Source of the DNA: Janthinobacterium sp. B9-8
Lineage (GTDB): Bacteria; Pseudomonadota; Gammaproteobacteria; Burkholderiales; Chitinibacteraceae
Length of the DNA: 64,000 bases
NCBI RefSeq assembly: GCF_000969645.2
Contig: NZ_CP014222.1
Coordinates: 4,405,740 to 4,469,739 of the forward strand
Direction of reading: 5' to 3'
Part shown: positions 1 through 8,739 of the stretch, one piece after another
Layout: each line of letters starts with the position of its first letter
Numbering within the stretch: position 1 is the stretch's first letter
Translations under genes and position numbers: made by a program
Notes under the pieces: generated by a model
Databases searched by the model: none
What the model was told of the DNA's origin: nothing
The model's input: only the letters and a program-made list of their open reading frames with translations

Positions 1-295
1 GGAATTTAGCCTCTATTGTAATCGCATTCGAAAGGCTAGCGGACGTAGATGTCATCATTGCCTGTATAGAGCCCCTTGTTTTTTACTTGAAAATAGCGGA
101 TTTAACGGGCTGGTTTTGTAATTAATTTTGCTTAGATGCAAGCTCGGTTCAGTGGGTTACAGTGTTTTCTATGCAAGGCTCATTGATAGGGCTGTGGGTT
201 TATTCTTAAGCCCTGCGATCAAGGCTTGGCAATGCTTGTTATGCGCTCTATTCTTAAAATAAATATAAGTCGATGCAGCTATCAGGGAAATATTA
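1..295. other. Upstream region, no gene recognised
   Basis: AT-rich sequence before the first gene. No reading frame, tRNA or strong hairpin could be supported. The only usable signal is a GGGAAA Shine-Dalgarno about 7 nt before the ATG at 296. Confidence 0.4.
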
Positions 296-1882
296 ATGGC
301 ACTGGATCATGATGAAAATTGGATGCTGGAGGATGATGAGGACGAATTATCCGCCTCTGCTGCGCTTGTGCGTCAGCCTTGGAAGCTGCTGATTGTTGAT
401 GATGAACCTGATGTTCACCGTGCCACTATTCTGGCGCTAAAAAATATTGTATTTAAGGGCCGTAGTTTAGAAATTTTGCATGCGTATTCTGGGCAGGAAG
501 GTTTTGATAAATTAGCTGAGCACCATGATATCGCTCTGGCGATTCTGGATGTAGTCATGGAGACGGACGACGCGGGCTTACGCTTGGTGCGGCGCATCCG
601 TGATGAATTAGGTAATCAGCTGGTCCGCATTGTTTTACGTACTGGCCAGCCGGGCCATGCGCCTGAGCAGCAGGTGGTGCTTGAGTACGATATTAATGAT
701 TACAAAACTAAAACAGAGCTTGTTGCTAATAAAATATTCACTACCGTAATTGCTTCTTTACGTAGCTTTGAAAGTTTATATGCCTTAGAAAAAAGCAGCC
801 AAGGCTTGGCCAAAATACTGGAAGGGGCCACTAATCTTTATCAATTACATTCCTTAAAAGAATTTGCATCGGGCGTGTTAAAGCAGGTTGGGGCTATTCT
901 AAATTTGGGCGAGTACGGCATGCTTTGCGCCCAGTCTAAAAATAATCAACAAAGTTTTGAAGTGTTAGCTGCAACTGGCCCATTTACCCCGCTTTTAGAC
1001 GGCAATGTTCTGCCCGAAGATAGCCGCTTATTAATTGCGCTTAATACGGCATTAAATTCTAAATGTAGCCAGTCTGATTATCCCTATGAAGTTTTATATA
1101 TTGCCGGACGCAATAGCTATGATTTTGTCGTGCACTTCTCGCCGCCCTGGCCTTTAGAAGTAGTAGATAGAAACTTACTCGATATCTTCTGTGAACGGAT
1201 TTCGGCTGCGATGGATAATCTTTATCTTTACCAGCAATTGCGCCGCTCGCAAGAGGCCACTGTGATGGCCTTGGCCGATTTGGGTGAGTTTCGTGATCAG
1301 ACGACTGGCGATCACGTATTACGGGTACAAAAACTAACCGATGCAATTGCGGGCCGGCTAAAAGCCAAAAATGCTTTCCCTGAGCAGATGGATAACGCTT
1401 TTATGGAAATGGTGGGCATGGCCAGCATTTTGCACGATGTAGGCAAGGTGGGAACGCCGGATCATATTCTGTTTAAGCCGGGTAAGCTGACGCCGGAAGA
1501 GCGCCAAATTATGGATCAACATGCACCTATGGGCGCAGCGATTCTGGCCAGAACGGTGGCCTTGGTTAAAGGCACCACTTATTTATCGCTGGGGGCCGAA
1601 ATAGCAGGTGGCCATCACGAGCACTTTGATGGCAATGGCTACCCCTTGGGGATTAAGGGAGAGGAAATCCCCCTTTCTGCACGGATTGTGGCCTTGGTCG
1701 ATGTATTTGATGCCCTGCTGCATAAGCGCCCCTATAAAGAGCCGTGGACCTTGGATGAAACCATGGCTTATGTGAGAGAACGCTCCGGCTCTCAGTTTGA
1801 TCCGCAGATTGTGGCGGCTTTAGATGAGCTAGTGGCAGAGGGCCTGCTGCCTTTGGATTTATTGCAAGATCCGAGTGAGTAA
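296..1882 (+). CDS. Response regulator with HD-GYP c-di-GMP phosphodiesterase domain (DUF3369 family)
   Basis: A 528-aa cytoplasmic signalling protein. Residues 30-145 form a receiver domain with acidic DD at 35-36, phosphoacceptor Asp85 (in ILDV) and a Lys near 137. The middle (about 165-315) matches the GAF-like DUF3369 region found in this family. The C-terminal HD-GYP domain has the HD pair at 380-381 (HDVGK), a second HH at 440-441 and GNGYP ending at 450, so the catalytic signature is complete. HD-GYP proteins hydrolyse c-di-GMP to GMP. It stands alone with a good ribosome site; no partner kinase is adjacent. It probably couples an unknown kinase to lowered c-di-GMP. Family assignment is firm, target process unknown. 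Confidence 0.93.
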   Translation: MALDHDENWMLEDDEDELSASAALVRQPWKLLIVDDEPDVHRATILALKNIVFKGRSLEILHAYSGQEGFDKLAEHHDIALAILDVVMETDDAGLRLVRRIRDELGNQLVRIVLRTGQPGHAPEQQVVLEYDINDYKTKTELVANKIFTTVIASLRSFESLYALEKSSQGLAKILEGATNLYQLHSLKEFASGVLKQVGAILNLGEYGMLCAQSKNNQQSFEVLAATGPFTPLLDGNVLPEDSRLLIALNTALNSKCSQSDYPYEVLYIAGRNSYDFVVHFSPPWPLEVVDRNLLDIFCERISAAMDNLYLYQQLRRSQEATVMALADLGEFRDQTTGDHVLRVQKLTDAIAGRLKAKNAFPEQMDNAFMEMVGMASILHDVGKVGTPDHILFKPGKLTPEERQIMDQHAPMGAAILARTVALVKGTTYLSLGAEIAGGHHEHFDGNGYPLGIKGEEIPLSARIVALVDVFDALLHKRPYKEPWTLDETMAYVRERSGSQFDPQIVAALDELVAEGLLPLDLLQDPSE

Positions 1883-1932
1883 GGGCTATCTGACTATTTC
1901 TTAGCATAGCCGTTCATGATTATTACTCAGAG

Positions 1933-2031
1933 CCAAATCTTGAACCACAGAGAAACACAGAGAAAACCTGTGATTGGATAGTTTACTCTGTGAAGCTCTG
2001 CGTCCTCGTTTTACTCTTTGGTTTAAGGTTT
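1933..2031. repeat. Dispersed inverted repeat, CACAGAG family (copy 1)
   Basis: Begins CCAAATCTTGAACCACAGAG and closes with complementary CTCTGTG and GGTTTAAGG segments, so the RNA could fold into a long imperfect hairpin. It lies between the HD-GYP gene and the convergent ABC ATPase gene. Related copies are listed separately. Confidence 0.7.
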
Positions 2032-2053
2032 AGTGCTCTATCCTCGTAATCGA

Positions 2054-3178
2054 TTACTTGGTTTTGGATGTGCTCATATTGCCCGGCCTCAGGCGTTTTA
2101 AGGCGATGCCGTCTTGGTTGAAGACATGAAAAGCCGCAGCAGGTGCTGAGATTTCTAATTGCTCGCCAATATGTACTTCCCGATCACCATCACCGCGCAC
2201 CACAATATCCTGGCCGTTATTCAGGGTGAGATAAACATAATTGGCTTCGCCTAAATGCTCGACGATGCTCACCGTGCCGCTAAAGCGCTCATTAAAGCGC
2301 TGATCTTCGGCCAGGTGCTCGGCGCGAATGCCTACCTTCACTAAATCACCCACTTTGGCGTTGCTGCCATCGACTTCGGCCAGAATGGTGTCGCCAGTGC
2401 TGAGCTTGATGCCGACGCCGTTGGCTGTTGCATCGATCACTTCGCCTTCGATTAAATTCATTTTGGGCGAGCCAATAAAGGTCGCTACAAATAGATTGGC
2501 GGGTTGCTGGTAAAGCTCCAGCGGTGTGCCTGCCTGCTGAATTTTACAATCACTCATCACCACAATCTTATCCCCAAGCGTCATCGCTTCGACCTGATCG
2601 TGGGTCACATAAACGATGGTGGCGTTCAGGCTGCGATGCAGTTTGGCGATTTCTAAACGGGTTTGCACCCGCAGGGACGCATCCAGATTGGATAGCGGCT
2701 CATCAAATAAAAATAGCTTAGGCTCGCGTACAATGGCGCGGCCAATGGCCACACGCTGGCGTTGACCACCCGATAGCTCACGCGGTAGGCGATCGAGCAG
2801 ATGGTCGATTTTTAAAATGCCAGCGGCGTGCAGAATACGTTTTTCAATTGCGGCCTTGTTTTCCCCGGCCACCCGCAGGCCAAAAGCCATATTTTTATAC
2901 ACATTCATATGCGGATAAAGCGCGTAGCTCTGGAACACCATGGCAATGCCGCGCTCGGCAGGCGGCAAATCATTCACCACCTTATCGTCGATCAGCATCT
3001 CGCCACCGCTAATGCTTTCTAGGCCAGAGAGCATGCGCAGCAGGGTGGATTTACCACAGCCCGAAGGGCCAACCAAAACCACAAACTCACCGTGTTTAAT
3101 ATCCAGATTAATATCGGTCAAAATCTGAGTTTTATTGTCGTAAGACTTACTTAAATGATTGAGTTTTACAGTTGCCAT
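2054..3178 (-). CDS. Carbohydrate ABC transporter ATP-binding protein (UgpC/MalK/MsmX type)
   Basis: A 374-aa ATPase energising sugar import at the inner membrane. Walker A GPSGCGKST is at 37-45, the signature LSGGQ at 135-139, Walker B LFLFDE at 155-160 and the H-loop His at 193. The C-terminal third is the TOBE/OB regulatory region seen in MalK and UgpC. The reading frame extends 20 codons upstream, but the ATG at 3178 gives the family N-terminus (MATVKL) and the upstream codons lie in a repeat, so the shorter start was chosen. It is the last gene of a minus-strand set with two permeases and a binding protein. Such ATPases can serve several importers, so it may also energise uptake through the second binding protein at 7008. 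Confidence 0.93.
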   Translation of the reverse strand: MATVKLNHLSKSYDNKTQILTDINLDIKHGEFVVLVGPSGCGKSTLLRMLSGLESISGGEMLIDDKVVNDLPPAERGIAMVFQSYALYPHMNVYKNMAFGLRVAGENKAAIEKRILHAAGILKIDHLLDRLPRELSGGQRQRVAIGRAIVREPKLFLFDEPLSNLDASLRVQTRLEIAKLHRSLNATIVYVTHDQVEAMTLGDKIVVMSDCKIQQAGTPLELYQQPANLFVATFIGSPKMNLIEGEVIDATANGVGIKLSTGDTILAEVDGSNAKVGDLVKVGIRAEHLAEDQRFNERFSGTVSIVEHLGEANYVYLTLNNGQDIVVRGDGDREVHIGEQLEISAPAAAFHVFNQDGIALKRLRPGNMSTSKTK

Positions 3179-3200
3179 GATGTTTTCCAATCGGGTAAAA

Positions 3201-3320
3201 AATCTGTAGACACAGAGAGCGGTGAGAACACAGAGCACACAGAGAAAAACATTAATCGTGTTTTTCTTGGTTTTCTCAGTGGGCTGTTTTTTTATCTCTG
3301 TGTGCTTTGTGTCTACAGGT
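3201..3320. repeat. Dispersed inverted repeat, CACAGAG family (copy 2)
   Basis: Arms TCTGTAGACACAGAGAG and TTTGTGTCTACAGG are inverted, with further AACACAGAG / CTCTGTGTG complementarity inside. It sits between the permease and ATPase genes of the ABC operon. Confidence 0.72.
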
Positions 3321-3343
3321 TTCAGGGGTTTGGGTTCAAAAGT

Positions 3344-4174
3344 TTATTTAACCGCGCCGGAGGTTAGGCCGCGTATCAACTGCCTTGAGAAAATCACATA
3401 CATAATCAGCACCGGAATCACGGCTAGGCTGAGGGACGCCAGTACGGCGTTCCAGTCGGTAACGTATTGGCCAATAAACTGTTGCACACCGAGCGTGACC
3501 GTTTTGGTGGAATCGTCTGGCGCTAAAATTAGCGGGAACCACAGATCATTCCAAACCGGAATCATGGTGAATACCGCCACGGTAGCCACGGCAGGGCGGA
3601 TAAGTGGCAGGATAATTTGGAAGAATATTTTAAATTCGCCTACGCCATCACATCGCGCCGCTTCTTTCAGCTCCTTGGGTACTTGGGCAATAAATTCGCT
3701 GAGAATCATCACTGCCAGCGGCAAGCCTTGGGCGGTGTAAACCAGCACCAGTGCGGTGAGGGTGTTGATTAAATCCAGCTTAACGATCAGCTCCAGAATC
3801 GACACCGTGCCAAGGCGGATCGGCACCATAATGCCGATGGCTAAAAACAGTGCCAGCAGGCGATTGCCGCGAAATTTATATTCGGATAAGGCCCAGGCGG
3901 CCATCGCGCCAAATAGTAAAATTAGCGTTAGCGAAATCAGAGTTACAGTCAGGCTGTTGCCAAAATAAAGCAGAAAATCAGACTTAGCCAAAACTTTGTG
4001 AAAGCCAATCAGCGAAAAGGTTTCGGCATTGGGCAGCGCCAGCGGATCATCAAAAATCCCTGCGCGGGTTTTGACTGAGTTAATTAAAATTAGCGCAATC
4101 GGAAACAGGGCCAGTAAGGTGTAGCAGAGCAGCGTGAGCTGCACGATTAAGCCACCCGCTTTGATTTTTTTCAT
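3344..4174 (-). CDS. Carbohydrate ABC transporter permease (MalG-like)
   Basis: A 276-aa inner-membrane protein with about six hydrophobic segments. The cytoplasmic EAA loop is visible as EAARCDGVGEFKIFFQ followed by ILPL, the contact site for the ATPase. The frame extends 40 codons further upstream, but those codons fall in a CACAGAG repeat; the ATG at 4174 starts a normal permease N-terminus (MKKIKAGG). It pairs with the upstream permease to form the heterodimeric channel. A sugar substrate is inferred from family and neighbours; the exact sugar is not evident. Confidence 0.92.
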   Translation of the reverse strand: MKKIKAGGLIVQLTLLCYTLLALFPIALILINSVKTRAGIFDDPLALPNAETFSLIGFHKVLAKSDFLLYFGNSLTVTLISLTLILLFGAMAAWALSEYKFRGNRLLALFLAIGIMVPIRLGTVSILELIVKLDLINTLTALVLVYTAQGLPLAVMILSEFIAQVPKELKEAARCDGVGEFKIFFQIILPLIRPAVATVAVFTMIPVWNDLWFPLILAPDDSTKTVTLGVQQFIGQYVTDWNAVLASLSLAVIPVLIMYVIFSRQLIRGLTSGAVK

Positions 4175-4240
4175 GGTGTTCTCACTTTTATTCAATTCGT
4201 TCACAAAACCTAGAAAGCACTCAATCAGGTCAAGTGTGTT

Positions 4241-4339
4241 AAACCTTGAACCACAGAGAACACCGAGGGCACAGAGTTTCACAGAGGAGGACACACATGT
4301 TTGCTTGTGTTATCTGTGCTCTCGTTTGTGGTGTAAGAC
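4241..4339. repeat. Dispersed inverted repeat, CACAGAG family (copy 3)
   Basis: Begins AACCTTGAACCACAGAGAAC and ends with the inverted GTGCTCTCGTTTGTGGT segment. It lies between the two permease genes, so the ABC operon is interrupted by repeats at two of its three internal junctions. Confidence 0.7.
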
Positions 4340-4385
4340 TTAGCGCCATTGCAAGGTGAAGCTGAAGTTCTTTTAACAACAATAT

Positions 4386-5300
4386 TTACAGCTCAAACCG
4401 CTGCAACTTGCGTTGGATAAAGAAGAAGTAAGCACCCACGCCGCTTAAAATCACCAGGAACATCATGGTGGCGACTGCCGCGCCCATGGTGGGGCTGCCG
4501 ATCTGGCTTTGGTAGCCAAAGAAAGTGCGGTAAAACAGTGTCCCTAAGATATCCGTGCTGTAGTTGGGCCCAGCAATCGCGCCTTTCACCGAGTAAATCA
4601 AATCAAAAGCATTGAAGTTGCCAACAAAAGTCAGGATGGTGACAAGCCCCAGTGTGGGCAGAATGAGCGGCAATTTGATTTCCCAGAAAATACGCAGGCT
4701 GCTTGCGCCTTCCGCATGGGCAGCTTCGACGATATCTTCAGGCACGGCCAATAGCGCGGCGTAAATCAGCATCATCGGGATGCCGACAAATTGCCAGACC
4801 GAGATCATCGCCAGCGTAATCAGTGCCGAGCCTTCATCACCTAAAAACGGTGCAAAGTAATCGGCCAAGCCTGCAAAGCCCATTATTTTTTCACCCACGC
4901 CCCAGAGCGGAGAAAGAATCAGCTGCCAGATAAATCCAATAATCACCACCGAGAGCAGGGTGGGTAGGAAAATCAGCGTGCGATAGGTTTTGGCGCCTTT
5001 TAAGCTTTTCAGGCTGAGCAAGGTTGCAAGTAATAAGCCGATTGGATTTTGAATTAATAAATGCAGAACAAAGAATTTACAGTTGTTCCACATCGCATTC
5101 CAAAACGCATGTGACCAATCTGGATCAAATAAAATAGTGTGGTAATTGGCGAGGCTAGTAAATGTTTGATGACCGCTTTCACTGGTGGTGAAAAAGCTCA
5201 GTCGTAAAGTATCGAGCAGGGGTAGGGCGCTAAATACGGAATAGATCAGCAGAGCTGGGGCAAGAAACACCAGAATATGCCAAGGAACTTTGCGCTGCAT
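4386..5300 (-). CDS. Carbohydrate ABC transporter permease (MalF-like)
   Basis: A 304-aa membrane protein, the second channel subunit of the importer. The EAA loop reads EAAHAEGASSLRIFWE followed by IKLPL. The N-terminus (MQRKVPWHILVFLAPALL) leads straight into the first membrane segment; an in-frame ATG 18 codons upstream has no support. The gene follows the binding-protein gene after 108 nt that contain part of a GTAGGG-family palindrome. Family assignment is firm, substrate unknown. Confidence 0.92.
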   Translation of the reverse strand: MQRKVPWHILVFLAPALLIYSVFSALPLLDTLRLSFFTTSESGHQTFTSLANYHTILFDPDWSHAFWNAMWNNCKFFVLHLLIQNPIGLLLATLLSLKSLKGAKTYRTLIFLPTLLSVVIIGFIWQLILSPLWGVGEKIMGFAGLADYFAPFLGDEGSALITLAMISVWQFVGIPMMLIYAALLAVPEDIVEAAHAEGASSLRIFWEIKLPLILPTLGLVTILTFVGNFNAFDLIYSVKGAIAGPNYSTDILGTLFYRTFFGYQSQIGSPTMGAAVATMMFLVILSGVGAYFFFIQRKLQRFEL

Positions 5301-5382
5301 GGCGCGCCTCCGCAAAAAAATGTCGGCAGCGATTCGCCGCCGACCAAGATCCACAGTCGAGTGTGAAAGAGGAAAAGACTTA

Positions 5383-5402
5383 AGGGCGGGTGTAACCCGC
5401 CT
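5383..5402. repeat. Partial GTAGGG-family palindrome (copy 1)
   Basis: Contains GGGCGGGTGTAACCCGCC, the short palindromic core of the family, between the binding-protein and permease genes. Too short to tell whether it is a remnant or an independent hairpin. Confidence 0.5.
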
Positions 5403-5408
5403 GAATGA

Positions 5409-6656
5409 TTACTTTTGCTGCGGTTTGTACCATTTAGCAAAGCCAGCTTGTACTTGAGCGGCTGCATCTTTGGGGGCTAGCTTGCCGTTCAATACTTGGC
5501 TGTTTACATTCCACAGCTGGTTTTCCATCGAAGGCTCGCCACGGTTTAAGATTTGCGCGTTCAGGCGGATGGTTGAGCCACAGCTTTTACGCCATTCCAG
5601 CATTTGTTTTGCCACTGGATCTTTAACGGTGATCAGGTGGTTAGACAGGCTAAAGAAGCCGGTTACTTTATTAGTGTAAAGGTCCGCAAATTCCTGGGAA
5701 GAAAGCCAAGCTAGGAATTTATAAGCGTCTTCTTTGTTTTTGGATTTGCTGTTCACGCCCATACCGATGTCGGTGTGATCAGAAATCTCACACTTATCGC
5801 CTGCTTTTGGAACGGGTGGTGGGAATGCGCCAAATTCAAAGCTGGCTTCTTTATTGAAATAGGCAATATCCCAAGAGCCGGTTGGGTAGATGGCGGCTTT
5901 ACCCATGGCAAATAGATTCTGGCTGTCTGCATAGGTTTGAGCAGAAGCGCCTTTAGATAAATAAGGTGCCCATTTGCTCATGGCATCCCAAGCGGCCACA
6001 AATTGTGGATCGGTGAATTTGGCTTTGCCTGAAATCAAGGCTTTACGGCCAGCCTCGCCTTTCCAGTAAGGAGCACCAACGCTAGTGAAAACAATTTGAT
6101 TGGCTTCCCATTGATCCGCAGTGCCCAGAGCGATAGGCGTGTATTTGCCGCCTTTTTTGATGGCTTCGCTGACTTTTAGAAATTCATCAGCCGTCTTAGG
6201 TGGATTTAGACCTAATTCTTTAAAGATTTTTTTGTTGTAGAAAAAGCCGTGAATCACAGAAGCCATAGGCATACAGAAAGCATCTTTGCCATCATCTGTT
6301 TGCCATGCCACTTTGGCGGACGCTGGGAAGTTTTCCATGCCTGCTTTGCCATCAAGTTTTTCTAAGCTGCCTTTCTTATAATTGGCAAGAGATACGTCAA
6401 ATGGGCGACAAGTAATCAGATCACCCGCTGTGCCACCAGCGAGACGCGCAGTCAGGCTAGAGTCATATTCTGTAGGGGTAGTCGGAGCAAATTTAATCTG
6501 AATGCTAGGGTTCTTTTTATTGAATGCAGGTAATAGCACTTCTTCCCATAGCGCTTTATCATCAACGCGCCATGATTCGATGGTCAGTGTGCCAGCCTGT
6601 GCTGTACCGGCTGCGAGTAAGGCGGCCAAGATGGCGCTTCGTGCAAGTGTACTCAT
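5409..6656 (-). CDS. Sugar ABC transporter substrate-binding protein (family 1)
   Basis: A 415-aa periplasmic binding protein. The start at 6656 (MSTLARSAILAALLAAGTAQA) gives a signal peptide with an AQA cleavage site near residue 20; an in-frame ATG 10 codons upstream would spoil it. The mature protein begins TLTIESWRVDDKALWE, typical of family 1 sugar-binding proteins of the alpha-glucoside/trehalose type. It heads the minus-strand operon binding protein-permease-permease-ATPase. The upstream 350 bp is shared with a divergent second binding protein, so both may be co-regulated. The sugar cannot be named from sequence alone. Confidence 0.9.
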   Translation of the reverse strand: MSTLARSAILAALLAAGTAQAGTLTIESWRVDDKALWEEVLLPAFNKKNPSIQIKFAPTTPTEYDSSLTARLAGGTAGDLITCRPFDVSLANYKKGSLEKLDGKAGMENFPASAKVAWQTDDGKDAFCMPMASVIHGFFYNKKIFKELGLNPPKTADEFLKVSEAIKKGGKYTPIALGTADQWEANQIVFTSVGAPYWKGEAGRKALISGKAKFTDPQFVAAWDAMSKWAPYLSKGASAQTYADSQNLFAMGKAAIYPTGSWDIAYFNKEASFEFGAFPPPVPKAGDKCEISDHTDIGMGVNSKSKNKEDAYKFLAWLSSQEFADLYTNKVTGFFSLSNHLITVKDPVAKQMLEWRKSCGSTIRLNAQILNRGEPSMENQLWNVNSQVLNGKLAPKDAAAQVQAGFAKWYKPQQK

Positions 6657-7007
6657 TGTGGTGACTCTCCTCAGGGTTGACCGCATTCAGCGCTATTTTT
6701 TTGTACGCTTTAGTCGCGGCGAAATCACAATAGCATCCTTGAGAAGGTGACATGTAAGTCATTTTTTATATTGCCTTTGTTTGTTTAAGTGTTTGATTTT
6801 TATGATTAATATGTTGTTTTTGATAGGCTGGATTGTTACATTTGTTTACGTGCAAATAATGTGTTTATTTGTTTTTGCTCAATATGGATAAGCCTATTCT
6901 TTGCCTGAGTGGCCGGATAAAAATATTTGCCTCAGCAACATTTTTTTACAAATAAGCAAGATAGCTTACGTTATAGTCCGCAGCACCCTTGATATAGGTT
7001 CGAGATT
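6657..7007. promoter_or_regulatory. Divergent intergenic region between two sugar-binding protein genes
   Basis: About 350 bp of markedly AT-rich DNA separating two divergently transcribed binding-protein genes. The similar segments TTGTTACATTTG and TGTTTACGTGC near 6830-6860 might be regulator half-sites, but I could not define an operator. The adjacent two-component regulator (8740) is the obvious candidate to act here. Confidence 0.45.
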
Positions 7008-8270
7008 TTGCTGATTGCATTCAACAAAGCGATGTTATGTGCACTTTTGATGCTGATGGCTGCGTCTGCGCAGGCCGAAAGCCTGGAAGTGCTGCACTGG
7101 TGGACTTCTGCATCAGAGCGTCGTGCTGCTGATTTTTTGGTAGAGCGCTTAGAAAAAGAAGGCTTGGCCTGGAAAGATGCGGCGATTCCTGGCGGATCTG
7201 GTTTGGGGGCGATGAAGGTGCTTAAAAGCCGCGTTTTATTAGATAAAGCGCCGCAAGCCGCTCAGCTTATTGGCCCTGCTATTGCCGAGTGGGGTGATTT
7301 GGGTTTGCTCTTAGAGCTAGATGGTGTGGCTAAACAAGCCAAATGGGGATCTTCGATCTTGCCCACGCCCTATGCGTCGGTTCGGCTACGTGGCCATGTG
7401 ATCGCTGCGCCACTAGGCGTGCATCGCATCAATACCTTGTTTTATAACCAGAAGATATTCAAGCGACTGGGGCTTTTGCCGCCGCAAAACTGGCCTGAGT
7501 TTGAGCGGGCAGCGGATAAAATAAAACGTGCTGGCTTTATCCCGCTCGCGCAAAGCGGCGAGCCTTGGCAGCTGGCTACCCTGTTTGAAAGCTTGGTGCT
7601 GAGTGAAGGGGGCCCTGCCTATTATCGTGATCTGTTTGTGCGTCGCCGTGCCAATGCTTTTTTTGATCCGCGCCTCGCCCGTGCCTTAGAGCGGCTACGC
7701 GCTTTGCGCCGTTATATGCCTGATCCTGTGGCTGAGAAATCCTGGACACAGACCGCTAAAATGCTGGCAAAAGATGAAGCTGCCATGATGATGATGGGGG
7801 ACTGGGTAAAGGGTGAACTAAACGCATGGGGCTTGGTTACTGATGTGGCTTTTGGCTGTGTGGCAGTGCCGGGAACGACGGATATGCATCTCTATAGCAT
7901 CGATACGCTGGTGATGTTTGCGGGTAATTACTCGCGGCAGGAGGCGCAGGAAAAGCTCGCTCAGCTGATTGTTTCCGCTTCCGTGCAAGCAGGGTATAAC
8001 CGGATCAAAGGATCGGTGCCCGTGCGGCGCGATGCCGATATTCGCCTGATGGATAGCTGCTCCCGCTCTTCATGGCAAACGTTTGTAAAAGGCGGCATGG
8101 TGCAAGCGCCTAGTCTTACCCATAGAATGGCATCAGACGAAGCCTTAAAAGACGCCATCGTGGCGCAGGTTCACCGCTACTTTACCGATACCCAAATGCC
8201 GACCAGCGAGGCACAACGCCGTATGGCAGGAATCGTCCGTGCATTAGGGGCAGGGGAAAAAGATATTTGA
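7008..8270 (+). CDS. Glucose/mannose-type ABC substrate-binding protein (GtsA-like), no transporter genes of its own
   Basis: A 420-aa predicted periplasmic protein. The frame opens with TTG at 7008; an ATG at 7032 (MLCALLMLMAASAQA) is an equally good signal-peptide start. The mature part begins ESLEVLHWWTSASERRAADF and carries the spaced motifs WKDAAIPGG, MKVLKSR, APLGVHRINTLFYN and MGDW, resembling the Pseudomonas glucose-binding protein GtsA/GltB. No permease or ATPase follows; instead a response regulator and kinase lie downstream on the same strand. It may share the divergent transporter or act as a sugar co-sensor for the kinase. The family call is good, the role is inference. Confidence 0.82.
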   Translation: MLIAFNKAMLCALLMLMAASAQAESLEVLHWWTSASERRAADFLVERLEKEGLAWKDAAIPGGSGLGAMKVLKSRVLLDKAPQAAQLIGPAIAEWGDLGLLLELDGVAKQAKWGSSILPTPYASVRLRGHVIAAPLGVHRINTLFYNQKIFKRLGLLPPQNWPEFERAADKIKRAGFIPLAQSGEPWQLATLFESLVLSEGGPAYYRDLFVRRRANAFFDPRLARALERLRALRRYMPDPVAEKSWTQTAKMLAKDEAAMMMMGDWVKGELNAWGLVTDVAFGCVAVPGTTDMHLYSIDTLVMFAGNYSRQEAQEKLAQLIVSASVQAGYNRIKGSVPVRRDADIRLMDSCSRSSWQTFVKGGMVQAPSLTHRMASDEALKDAIVAQVHRYFTDTQMPTSEAQRRMAGIVRALGAGEKDI

Positions 8271-8739
8271 TTAGCAAAATGATAAGTGGCGAAAACCCAA
8301 ATCTTGAACCACGGAGAACACGGAGGGCACAGCGTTTCACGGAGAAAACCATTTTGAATGGTGCTTTTCTTAGATTAGATGGCTTTTGCGCAAATTTAGA
8401 TAACTGGCAAGGATATGGCTAGAAATAACTTCCCGATATGACAAGCCGTCATCCTCGAGTGTTTTTATCGGCTATCCAGTTGTGCCGCTGGATTCCCGCC
8501 AAAGGCACGCGGGAATGACGGCGCTTCGGAAATGGGACGTTAATAAGAACCAAATCTTAAGCAATTTGCGCTAAAAGTAAAGCAGGTATCCACGAAAAAA
8601 ACGATCATTTTTCTTGGTTTTCTTCCGTGAAACTCTGTGTTCTCTGTGCCCTCCGTGGTTCAAGATTTGGGTTTTGTTCGCAAGCTGAGTAGTTGCGTTA
8701 CCTGATACATAAAACACTCACCAAGTTAAAAGGCCACCC
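8271..8739. repeat. Repeat-filled spacer: CACAGAG element arms (copy 4) with a nested CGTCATTCC-type inverted repeat
   Basis: No gene. The left arm, AAATCTTGAACCACGGAG at about 8299-8316, is matched by an inverted right arm, CTCCGTGGTTCAAGATTT at about 8651-8668, so an element of roughly 380 bp is bounded by near-perfect inverted repeats. Nested inside at 8446-8522 is a second inverted repeat (CCGTCATCC ... GCGGGAATGACGG). Confidence 0.65.

Noticed and set aside
3222..3740. 172-aa plus-strand ORF over the permease gene
   Set aside because: It runs through a dispersed repeat and antisense to a clear ABC permease; no family resemblance and no ribosome site.
8271..8739. Insertion sequence suggested by inverted ends about 380 bp apart
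   Set aside because: No transposase frame inside; the arms belong to the dispersed CACAGAG family.
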